Positions 32,452 through 39,742 of a DNA stretch of 45,082 nt are shown here, in pieces. Within the stretch, counting starts at the first letter, position 1, and every line of letters begins with the position of its first letter. The notes under the pieces are model-generated. The model was not told the DNA's origin. It was given only the letters and a program-made list of their open reading frames with translations, and made no database searches. Made by a program: the position numbers and the translations under genes. The DNA comes from an uncultured Oscillospiraceae bacterium (GTDB taxonomy: Bacteria; Bacillota; Clostridia; Oscillospirales; Acutalibacteraceae). The stretch spans positions 1 to 45,082 of the forward strand of contig CAUFXR010000009.1 in NCBI GenBank assembly GCA_959596515.1, in the 5' to 3' direction.

Positions 32452-33696
32452 GTGAATCGAGTAGTAGTCACGGGAATCGGGGCGGTGACCCCCATCGGCA
32501 ACGATGCCAGCACCACTTGGGAAGGAATGAAGTCGGGCAAAAACGGCATCGGCTTTATCACCCGCTTCGATACGGAGGAATTTAAAGTCAAAGTGGCGGC
32601 GGAGGTTAAAGATTTCGACCCCACCCTTTATTTGGAAAAGAAAGAGATTCGGAAAACCGATCTTTATACCCAGTATGCCCTGGCCGCGGCGTCCCAGGCT
32701 TTGGAGGACAGCGGCATCATCGGTACTGTGGAGCCGGAGCGGCTGGGAGTCTATGTCGGCTCCGGCATCGGCGGCATGACCACCTTTGTGGATAACTGCA
32801 AAAAATTGTTTGACGGCGGCCCCAAAAAGGTATCCCCGTTTTTTATCCCTTCTATGATCGGCAACATTGCCGCTGGCACCATTGCCATTAAACACAACGC
32901 CCAAGGTCCGTGTATGTGCGTGGTGACCGCCTGCGCCACCAGCACTCATACCATCGGCGAGGCGTTCCACGCTATCCGCTATGGCTACGCTGACGCTATG
33001 ATCGCCGGCGGCGCGGAGGCTACTCTGAACGAGCTGGCCGTCGCTGGGTTTACCAACTGTATGGCCCTGTCCACAATCAATGACCCTCAGCGGGCCTCGA
33101 TCCCCTTCGACAAACGGCGGGATGGCTTCGTTTTGGGTGAGGGTTCCGGTATTCTGATCCTGGAGGAATATGAACACGCCAAGGCGAGAAATGCGAAAAT
33201 CTACGCGGAAATCGTAGGCTACAGCAACACCGACGACGCTTATCATATCACCGCTCCTCATCCGGAGGGCAGAGGCGCCAGCGCCGCCATCAAGCTTGCT
33301 TTGGAGGAAGCGGGCTTCGATAAGGAAAAAGACAGCCTGTACCTGAACGCCCACGGCACCAGCACCGAGCTGAACGATAAGGGCGAAACCATGGCGGTGA
33401 AAAAGGCTTTGGGTGATAAAGCCTATGATATTTATATTAGCTCTACCAAATCTATGACCGGCCATATGCTGGGCGCCGCTGGCGCTGTAGAGGCCATTGC
33501 CTGCGTGATGGCGCTGACGGAGAACGTGATTCCGCCGACCATCGGCTATCAGGAGCCGGACCCGGAATGCGACCTAAACTATGTGCCCAATCAAGCGGTA
33601 GAGGCGAAGGTGGACTTCGCGGCGTCTACGTCCCTGGGCTTTGGCGGACATAACGGCTGCCTGGTATTTAAACGGGTTGAGGAAAAGGGAGAGTAA
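32452..33696 (+). CDS. fabF: Beta-ketoacyl-ACP synthase II
   Basis: A 414-residue elongating condensing enzyme. The catalytic Cys lies in VTACATSTHTIGEA near residue 163, with His residues in NAHGTSTELND and STKSMTGHMLGAAGAVEA, and the C-terminus has TSLGFGGHNGCLVF. The GTG start is preceded by AAGGAGGAG. Confidence 0.97.
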   Translation: MNRVVVTGIGAVTPIGNDASTTWEGMKSGKNGIGFITRFDTEEFKVKVAAEVKDFDPTLYLEKKEIRKTDLYTQYALAAASQALEDSGIIGTVEPERLGVYVGSGIGGMTTFVDNCKKLFDGGPKKVSPFFIPSMIGNIAAGTIAIKHNAQGPCMCVVTACATSTHTIGEAFHAIRYGYADAMIAGGAEATLNELAVAGFTNCMALSTINDPQRASIPFDKRRDGFVLGEGSGILILEEYEHAKARNAKIYAEIVGYSNTDDAYHITAPHPEGRGASAAIKLALEEAGFDKEKDSLYLNAHGTSTELNDKGETMAVKKALGDKAYDIYISSTKSMTGHMLGAAGAVEAIACVMALTENVIPPTIGYQEPDPECDLNYVPNQAVEAKVDFAASTSLGFGGHNGCLVFKRVEEKGE

Positions 33697-33699
33697 AAC

Positions 33700-34197
33700 A
33701 TGAATGTAAAAGAGATTAAAACCCTGGTGGGGATCATGGAAAGCAGCAGCCTGACTGCTTTGGAAATTGAGGTTCCAGATCTAAAACTCCGTTTGGAGCG
33801 CAACGCCGGAAACGGTAATGTGGTAGAGGTGCTCCAGCAGCCGGTATATTCCGTGCCCACAGCCGTTCCGGCCCAAGTGCAGGAAGCGGCGCCGGCGGGT
33901 TCCGCCGCGCCGGCTCAGTCAGCTGCCGCCGAGCCTCAGCCGCCGATCCAGGAGAACGCTTTCTATAAAGAGATCAAAGCGCCTATGGTGGGCGTGTTCT
34001 ATACTTCATCCGCGCCGGAGGCCGCTCCTTACGTAACCAAGGGCTCTCAGGTGAAAAAAGGCGACGTGGTGTGTATCATCGAGGCTATGAAACTGATGAA
34101 TGAAATCGCCGCTGAGGAAGAAGGCCAGATCGTAGAGGTCTGCGCCCAAAACGGCCAGATCGTGGAATACGGCCAGACCCTCTTTAAACTTTCCTGA
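33700..34197 (+). CDS. accB: Biotin carboxyl carrier protein of acetyl-CoA carboxylase
   Basis: A 165-residue protein. The N-terminal helical region (MNVKEIKTLVGIMESSSLTALEIE) is followed by an Ala/Pro/Gln-rich flexible linker (about residues 55-85) and a C-terminal biotinyl domain with EAMKLMNE, where Lys 131 is the biotin site. It starts three bases after fabF ends. Confidence 0.96.
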   Translation: MNVKEIKTLVGIMESSSLTALEIEVPDLKLRLERNAGNGNVVEVLQQPVYSVPTAVPAQVQEAAPAGSAAPAQSAAAEPQPPIQENAFYKEIKAPMVGVFYTSSAPEAAPYVTKGSQVKKGDVVCIIEAMKLMNEIAAEEEGQIVEVCAQNGQIVEYGQTLFKLS

Positions 34198-34211
34198 AAG
34201 GATGATGGAAA

Positions 34212-34634
34212 ATGAATCGGGAAGAGATTATGCAGATTATTCCTCATCGTCCTCCTATGCTGCTGGTGGACGAGGCGGAAAAAACAGATGAAAACAGCTG
34301 CCGCGGTTCCTATACCGTAAAGGGGGACGAGTGGTTCTTGCAAGGGCATTTTCCCGGCAAGCCTACCGTTCCGGGCGTGGTACTGTGCGAGATGATGGGC
34401 CAGGCCTGTGCCGTCATTCTGGCGGATAAGGTCCAGGGCTGTATCCCTTATTTTACCGGCATTAAAAATGCAAAGTTCAAACACCCGGTGCTGCCTGGTG
34501 ACACGCTGGAGATCGAGTGCGCTATGACCAAAAGCCGGGGCGCCTTCTATTTTGCCGAAGGTAAGGGCAGCGTCAACGGAAAGGTGTGCGTCCAGGCGGA
34601 GTTTTCCTTCGCTCTGGTAAAGCCGGAAGAATAA
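34212..34634 (+). CDS. fabZ: 3-hydroxyacyl-ACP dehydratase
   Basis: A 140-residue hot-dog-fold dehydratase that converts 3-hydroxyacyl-ACP to trans-2-enoyl-ACP. IIPHRPPMLLVDEA is the family start, and GHFPGKPTVPGVVLCEMMGQA holds the catalytic His and Glu. With no enoyl reductase in the operon, the next step must be done by a product encoded elsewhere. Confidence 0.96.
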   Translation: MNREEIMQIIPHRPPMLLVDEAEKTDENSCRGSYTVKGDEWFLQGHFPGKPTVPGVVLCEMMGQACAVILADKVQGCIPYFTGIKNAKFKHPVLPGDTLEIECAMTKSRGAFYFAEGKGSVNGKVCVQAEFSFALVKPEE

Positions 34635-34648
34635 AGGAGTGTGACACC

Positions 34649-35998
34649 TTGTTCTCTAAAATTTTAATTGCCAATCGGGGAGAAATCGCGGTGCGGATTA
34701 TCCGGGCCTGTCATGAGATGGGAATTTCCGCTGTGGCGGTCTACTCTGAAGCGGATCAAAACGCCCTGCATGTCAGTCTGGCGGATGAAAGCTATTGCAT
34801 CGGAGGCCCGCAGGTCGGGGACAGCTACCTGAACATGGCGGCGATTTTAACGGTAGCGGTAGCTACCGGCGCCCAGGCCATCCATCCGGGCTATGGCCTG
34901 CTTTCGGAAAACGCCAAGTTTGTTTCTCTTTGCGAGCAGTGCAATATCGCCTTTATTGGGCCTACCTCGGAAATGATCTCCCAAATGGGCGATAAGGATA
35001 TGGCCAGAAAAACCATGAGAAACGCCGGCGTTCCCGTAACTCCCGGCTGTGATATTATCACCGATATTAAGGAAGCGGCGGCGGTGGCCGAAGAGATCGG
35101 CTATCCGGTACTGATTAAAGCGAAAGCCGGCGGCGGCGGTAGAGGGATCCGCCTGGTATCATCTCCAGACGCCTTTGAAAACGCCTTTTATTCCGCTTCC
35201 AGCGAGGCGCAGAGTGCTTTCGGCGACGGCGCCTGCTACATGGAAAAATATTTGAATCCGGTCAAGCATATCGAAATGCAAATCCTTTGCGATCAGTACG
35301 GAAATGTGGTATGCTTAGGAGAACGGGAATGTTCCGTTCAGCGTAAAAACCAGAAGCTGATCGAGGAAAGTCCCTCTCCGGCCATCAACGAGGAGACCCG
35401 GCAGAAGATGATCCAGGTGGCCGCCAAGGCCGCCAGGACAGTCGGCTATGTGGGCGCCGGAACTATCGAGTTTTTATACGATCAAAGCGGTAATTTTTAT
35501 TTTATGGAAATGAATACCCGGCTTCAGGTGGAGCATCCTGTTACTGAGATGGTGACAGGCATCGACCTGGTCCAGTGGCAGATCCGGGTAGCGGCCGGTA
35601 TCGAGCTGAGTTTCTGTCAGGATGATATTCATTTAAACGGCCACGCTATCGAATGCCGCATCAACGCGGAGGATCCGTCTCATGATTTCCGGCCCAGCTG
35701 TGGTCAGATTCAATTTCTGCACATTCCCGGCGGCCCGGGCGTACGGTTTGAAACCGCTGTGTATCCCGGTTATTTTATCCCGCCGTTTTATGATTCCATG
35801 ATCGGTAAGCTAGTGGTTCACGGGGATACCCGGGATCAGGCGATCCGGAAGATGAAAACCGCTCTTGGCGAGTTGGTAATCGAGGGGATCAACTATAACG
35901 CTGAACTTCAGATGGAATTGATGGGAGACCCCAGATTCGTGGATGGAACCTATACCACTGGACTGATGGTTCAGCGGGAGAAGGAACGGAAGACTTAA
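34649..35998 (+). CDS. accC: Biotin carboxylase subunit of acetyl-CoA carboxylase
   Basis: A 449-residue ATP-grasp enzyme that carboxylates biotin on AccB. MFSKILIANRGEIAVRI is the canonical start and comes from the TTG at 34649, 9 bases after AAAGGAG; the frame open upstream overlaps fabZ. KAKAGGGGRGIR is the ATP-grasp glycine loop, EMNTRLQVEHPVTEM carries metal and biotin residues, and ECRINAEDP is near the C-terminal part. Length is typical. Confidence 0.97.
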   Translation: MFSKILIANRGEIAVRIIRACHEMGISAVAVYSEADQNALHVSLADESYCIGGPQVGDSYLNMAAILTVAVATGAQAIHPGYGLLSENAKFVSLCEQCNIAFIGPTSEMISQMGDKDMARKTMRNAGVPVTPGCDIITDIKEAAAVAEEIGYPVLIKAKAGGGGRGIRLVSSPDAFENAFYSASSEAQSAFGDGACYMEKYLNPVKHIEMQILCDQYGNVVCLGERECSVQRKNQKLIEESPSPAINEETRQKMIQVAAKAARTVGYVGAGTIEFLYDQSGNFYFMEMNTRLQVEHPVTEMVTGIDLVQWQIRVAAGIELSFCQDDIHLNGHAIECRINAEDPSHDFRPSCGQIQFLHIPGGPGVRFETAVYPGYFIPPFYDSMIGKLVVHGDTRDQAIRKMKTALGELVIEGINYNAELQMELMGDPRFVDGTYTTGLMVQREKERKT

Positions 35999-36117
35999 GA
36001 GTACCGCTGTAGGGTGCGATAGAAACTCTCTGTTTCCAGAAGGCCTCTGAATCTTCTAACGACGCCCTTTTAAGCCAGTTTTCCATATGTGGTTATGATA
36101 AAAGGAGGGAAAATGCT

Positions 36118-37071
36118 GTGAAACCCAGCGATTTTACCCAATTGACGGATTCAATATCCAATTCTATCTCCCAGACCATTTCCAACACCTTAAACAGTAT
36201 CCCGCTGAATTCCCTGTTTAAAAAGCCTAAGAATGAGCTGGAGGGAGAGCAGCAGGCTCAGGAGCCCAGCGTGCCTAACGATCTGTGGATCAAATGTCCC
36301 TCCTGCAAAACTATGCTGCTTTCTTCTGATTTGCGGGAAGATTTGTTCGTCTGCCGAAAGTGCGGCCACCATTTCAAGGTTACCGCCCGGCAGCGCATCC
36401 GTATTTTGGCGGACCGGCACAGCTTCCATGAACAGGATAAGGAACTGGAATCCGTAAACCTGATCGATTTTCCCGGCTATGATAAAAAACTGGAGAAAGC
36501 CAAGAAAAACAGCGGTGAAAAGGAATCTGTGGTCTGGGGAACCGCTCAGATAGACGGGAATCCCTGTGTGCTCTGCGTCATGGATGGAAATTTCATGATG
36601 GGAAGCATGGGCACGGTTACCGGGGAAAAGATCTCCCGGGCTTTTGAATACGCGACAGATCACCGGTTGCCGGTGATTGTGTTTACTGTTTCCGGCGGTG
36701 CCAGAATGCAGGAGGGAATTTTATCCCTGATGCAAATGGCCAAAACCAGCGGAGCGGTAAAGCGCCATTCCGACGCGGGACTTTTGTACATCACGGTGCT
36801 CACTGATCCTACTACTGGAGGGGTGACCGCCAGCTTTGCTATGGAGGGCGATATTATTCTGGCAGAACCAGGGGCTTTGGTTGCTTTTGCCGGACCAAGG
36901 GTTATTGAACAGACCATTCGGCAAAAACTACCTCAAGGCTTTCAGCAGTCGGAATTTCTAGAAGAAAAAGGTTTTGTGGACGCAATTGTTCACCGATGGG
37001 AAATGAAAAAGACCATAGCTCATATTTTACAGCTTCACAAAGAGGAGGAACTGGAACATGACGGCCTATGA
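36118..37071 (+). CDS. accD: Acetyl-CoA carboxylase carboxyltransferase subunit beta
   Basis: A 317-residue carboxyltransferase beta subunit. After a Ser/Asn-rich N-terminus it has the zinc finger CPSCKTMLLS...CRKCGHHF (about residues 61-83), then the crotonase-like domain with FTVSGGARMQEGILSLMQM and DPTTGGVTASFAMEGDII. The GTG at 36118 follows AAAGGAGGG; an ATG six bases earlier is in another frame and runs into a stop. The 119-base gap after accC is the largest in the operon and could hold an internal promoter, but no clear one is seen. Confidence 0.96.
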   Translation: MKPSDFTQLTDSISNSISQTISNTLNSIPLNSLFKKPKNELEGEQQAQEPSVPNDLWIKCPSCKTMLLSSDLREDLFVCRKCGHHFKVTARQRIRILADRHSFHEQDKELESVNLIDFPGYDKKLEKAKKNSGEKESVVWGTAQIDGNPCVLCVMDGNFMMGSMGTVTGEKISRAFEYATDHRLPVIVFTVSGGARMQEGILSLMQMAKTSGAVKRHSDAGLLYITVLTDPTTGGVTASFAMEGDIILAEPGALVAFAGPRVIEQTIRQKLPQGFQQSEFLEEKGFVDAIVHRWEMKKTIAHILQLHKEEELEHDGL

Positions 37072-37843
37072 GCGGTTATGCGCGGCCCGGGATCAAAACC
37101 GGCCCACTGCAATTGGATACATACGCCGTATGTTCGGTGACAGCTTTTTGGAGCTTCATGGGGATCGGCGTTATGGAGATGATAAGGCTGTCCTGGCGGG
37201 GATTGCCAGCCTAAAGGGAATGCCAGTGACGATTATCGCCTTGGAAAAGGGACGGGACGTCAAGGAGCGTGTGGCCCGTAATTTTGGCTCCGCCCATCCG
37301 GAGGGCTATCGAAAGGCGCTGCGTCTGATGAAACAAGCGGAAAAATTTCACCGGCCGGTGCTGTGTCTGATTGATACCTCCGGCGCATATTGTGGCCTGG
37401 GAGCCGAGGAACGTGGTCAGGGCCAGGCGATCGCGGAAAACCTGATGGAAATGATGACCCTGAAAACACCGGTGCTTTCTTTGCTGATCGGCGAGGGCGG
37501 CAGTGGAGGCGCTTTGGCGCTGGGCGTGGCCGATCAGGTTTGGATGATGGAAAACGCGGTGTATTCCGTAATTTCTCCCGAGGGCTGCGCCAGTATTCTG
37601 TGGAAGGATTCTTCGAAAGTGGCAGACGCCGCCGAATGTTTGAAGCTTACCTCTCACGACCTTTATAAAATGAATGTGATTGAAAAAATAATCCGTGAGC
37701 CGAAAACCGCGGACAACGGACGGTTTTATGAAAGCTTGGGAAACCTTATTTATGAGACATTTCAGGAGGCGAAAAAACTTCCGGTGGAGCGGCTGCTGGA
37801 GCGGCGCTATCAAAGATTTCGAAAATTTGGAGCGGGAAATTGA
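37058..37843 (+). CDS. accA: Acetyl-CoA carboxylase carboxyltransferase subunit alpha
   Basis: A 261-residue alpha subunit, partner of AccD. RPTAIGYIRRMFGDSFLELHGDRRYGDD is the family start; GFAHPEGY-type GSAHPEGYRKALRLM, IDTSGAYCGLGAEERGQG and GEGGSGGALALGVAD are the oxyanion and binding regions. It overlaps accD by 14 bases. It lacks the longer N-terminal extension seen in Proteobacteria, as is usual in Firmicutes. A terminator overlaps its stop codon. Confidence 0.96.
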   Translation: MTAYERLCAARDQNRPTAIGYIRRMFGDSFLELHGDRRYGDDKAVLAGIASLKGMPVTIIALEKGRDVKERVARNFGSAHPEGYRKALRLMKQAEKFHRPVLCLIDTSGAYCGLGAEERGQGQAIAENLMEMMTLKTPVLSLLIGEGGSGGALALGVADQVWMMENAVYSVISPEGCASILWKDSSKVADAAECLKLTSHDLYKMNVIEKIIREPKTADNGRFYESLGNLIYETFQEAKKLPVERLLERRYQRFRKFGAGN

Positions 37844-37858
37844 TCCCGCTCCTTTTTA
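37830..37858 (+). terminator. Terminator of the fatty-acid operon
   Basis: GAGCGGGA and TCCCGCTC form an 8-bp stem around a 6-base loop that contains the accA stop, followed by CTTTTTATT. Confidence 0.8.
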
Positions 37859-37922
37859 TTGGGATATTCCAGTAAAATCCGCCAATAATGTGAGTAGGAG
37901 TAAAACGACGGGAGGGCGTTCT

Positions 37923-38471
37923 TTGGGACAGATTACCATCATTCATTGTGGGGTGAAAAGTAAAAACGGGACTATGAGCAGAGTGCTCAGACGGGCGCTG
38001 TCTGCCTATGGGGGTGTCCAGTGGTTCGACGGCGCCGCTATTTCCTGCCCGGAACAAACGCCGAGATTTTTGCTTTATGAGTGTCCGGAAATTCCAAAAA
38101 TTACTTCGGGAGCGGGAATTTTGGTGTTTGACAACAGCTTTGTGTATTCTCAGGAAAGTAGCCGTCCTTTTTCCGACGGCTTTGTGCCGATTTTGGACGG
38201 GGAAAATAAAGAGGCGGCCAAAGCACTGCGGGGAACGGGGAAGATCGCCGTCACCTGTTCACCTTCCGTCAGGGGAACCCTGAGCATCGCCAGCCTGAAT
38301 TACGAAAGGGCGGCGGTCAGCCTGCAGCGCGATTTGCGGATTCTTGACGGCAGTGTGGTGGAACCGATGGAGATCATTGTGAGGCTGTCCCAGGAAACGC
38401 CGGCATATCCCCTAATGGCGGCCTGCGGTATTTTACTGCTTTCCGGTGTGGAGGGTAGCTATTATTTTTAG
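37923..38471 (+). CDS. Conserved-looking protein of unknown function downstream of accA
   Basis: A 182-residue protein starting at the TTG at 37923 (GGGAGGG 6 bases upstream). I do not recognise a family. It is soluble with no signal peptide. It begins with a beta strand, GQITIIHCGVKSKNGTMSRVLRRAL, and contains short strands such as FLLYECPE and GILVFDN and a Ser/Cys turn (VTCSPSVRGT), so a small alpha/beta fold is likely. Codon use resembles its neighbours. It lies 80 bases after accA, behind a terminator, so it may be a separate unit. Confidence 0.7.
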   Translation: MGQITIIHCGVKSKNGTMSRVLRRALSAYGGVQWFDGAAISCPEQTPRFLLYECPEIPKITSGAGILVFDNSFVYSQESSRPFSDGFVPILDGENKEAAKALRGTGKIAVTCSPSVRGTLSIASLNYERAAVSLQRDLRILDGSVVEPMEIIVRLSQETPAYPLMAACGILLLSGVEGSYYF

Positions 38472-38614
38472 CCATATATTTTCCAAATGCTTTGCCAATT
38501 TTTTTCTGTACTAAAAAATGAAAAGGTACACACAATACTATTGCAAACGCGAGAGAAAGAAATTTTGAAAAGAAAAAACAAAAAAGAAAAACAAATTAAG
38601 GAGTGTACTTTCTA

Positions 38615-38806
38615 ATGGCTAGAAATTCTGTGATCGTTCCTGAAGCGAAGGAAGCTATGAACAAGTTTAAGATGGAAGCTGCTTCTGAGGTTGGCGTAAA
38701 CCTGAAGCAGGGCTATAACGGTGATTTGACCTCTCGTCAGGCTGGTTCCGTGGGCGGCCAGATGGTTAAGAAGATGATCCAGCAGTACGAGCAGAGCATG
38801 AAATAA
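38615..38806 (+). CDS. Alpha/beta-type small acid-soluble spore protein
   Basis: A 63-residue SASP that binds and protects DNA in the dormant spore. FKMEAASEVGV holds the Glu-Ala/Ser site for cleavage by the germination protease GPR, and GDLTSRQAGSVGGQMVKKMI is the conserved DNA-binding half. The ATG at 38615 follows AAGGAG. Family members are made in the forespore under sigma-G; an AATACTA at about 38535-38541 resembles a sigma-G -10 box, but no good -35 is visible. The gene is strong evidence that the organism sporulates. Confidence 0.95.
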   Translation: MARNSVIVPEAKEAMNKFKMEAASEVGVNLKQGYNGDLTSRQAGSVGGQMVKKMIQQYEQSMK

Positions 38807-38855
38807 CTTCGGGAGACCGAACCTTTTCTGTTTTGATTAAACTGTAAAAACAAAG

Positions 38856-38900
38856 GAGCCCAGGCCCTCATTGGAGGACCTGGGCTCTCCGCTTTTTTCA
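38856..38900 (+). terminator. Terminator of the SASP gene
   Basis: GAGCCCAGG pairs with CCTGGGCTC across a 14-base loop with internal pairing, followed a few bases later by a T-run. Confidence 0.65.
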
Positions 38901-39224
38901 GCGAAAACTTATCGCCGGTTATTCCGAAAACAGTACAAATATTAGATGTCGGTGCCACGGGAACAAACTGAAGTCCGGAATATTTAAGTGTTCAAGAGAG
39001 TAGTGTGGAAAGGCCTATGTCCGTCCGCGGGAAAAACATGAGGCGAGAGCCGAAAAATTTTCAGCGTGGTTTAAGAGAATCACTGGCAGGATATTTTGGT
39101 AAATTTTTTTCATGGCGTCTCTGCCAACGTTTTGACCGAATTATGACAGATCAAGGAACCGACAGGAAATCACCAACATAAAAACCGATATGAGAAAAGG
39201 AAAAATCGCGGGACGATCCTTTCT
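38901..39224. other. Intergenic region with no visible feature
   Basis: About 320 bases between the SASP terminator and the minus-strand BofC-like gene. I see no gene, RNA motif or repeat. A terminator for the minus-strand gene would be expected near 39200, but no clear hairpin is present. Confidence 0.35.
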
Positions 39225-39599
39225 TTAACTGCACAGATCCTGCAGAAGCCGGTTTAGATCTTCCTTGCTGCTGACGCGAATCCCTTTTTGCAATAACTCC
39301 TGATCTACAGAAGGAAGAACAGACATATCAAGTTCTACGGTTTTGATGGGAGTGTCTTCTCCTTCACAGTAGACGCACAGAACATCACCCTCACTCTTGA
39401 TAATATAACGGGTCACCTTGGCGTTGGCTTCGGGGACAGAGGAAGAAGGCTGAGAACTTGAATCCCCGCTGGAAACGGATGAACTGGGGGTTACGGGGGC
39501 TTGTACAGAATTTTGGGGAGAAAGCACCAAAACGCAGATAAAAATCAAGGCGACTAAGCCGCAGACGACTCCCACAATCACTTTACTGGCGTTTCGCAT
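39225..39599 (-). CDS. Membrane-anchored protein with a BofC C-terminal-like domain
   Basis: A 124-residue protein with an N-terminal signal anchor (about residues 7-27), a Ser/Pro-rich linker (about 33-58) and a C-terminal domain: TRYIIKSEGDVLCVYCEG, then TPIKTVELDMSVLPSVDQELL, then KGIRVSSKEDLNRLLQDL. This pattern (strand, Gly-Val, strand, LPxxDxxLLxxGI, ExLxxLLxD) is that of the BofC C-terminal domain. BofC in Bacillus is an intermembrane inhibitor of the SpoIVB sporulation checkpoint; bare copies in Clostridia have no settled function. The ATG at 39599 follows GAGGTGA. It is divergent from the class A PBP gene, with 143 bases between starts. Confidence 0.75.
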   Translation of the reverse strand: MRNASKVIVGVVCGLVALIFICVLVLSPQNSVQAPVTPSSSVSSGDSSSQPSSSVPEANAKVTRYIIKSEGDVLCVYCEGEDTPIKTVELDMSVLPSVDQELLQKGIRVSSKEDLNRLLQDLCS

Positions 39600-39742
39600 A
39601 AACGCATCACCTCGACAAATATTGTTTGAAGGAATTGTTAAATTATGCAAATTTAACCGGAAACTATTTTTTTATTTCTAAACTGTGGTATAATAAAAAA
39701 GATTAAATTTTGGCAAAGCCAGGAAATAGGAGGTGAAAGCCG

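Noticed and set aside
32371..33465. Long minus-strand reading frame of 364 codons
   Set aside because: It is antisense to fabG/fabF, with composition typical of a shadow frame.
36112..36120. ATG start for accD six bases before the GTG
   Set aside because: It is in a different frame and meets a TGA after two codons.
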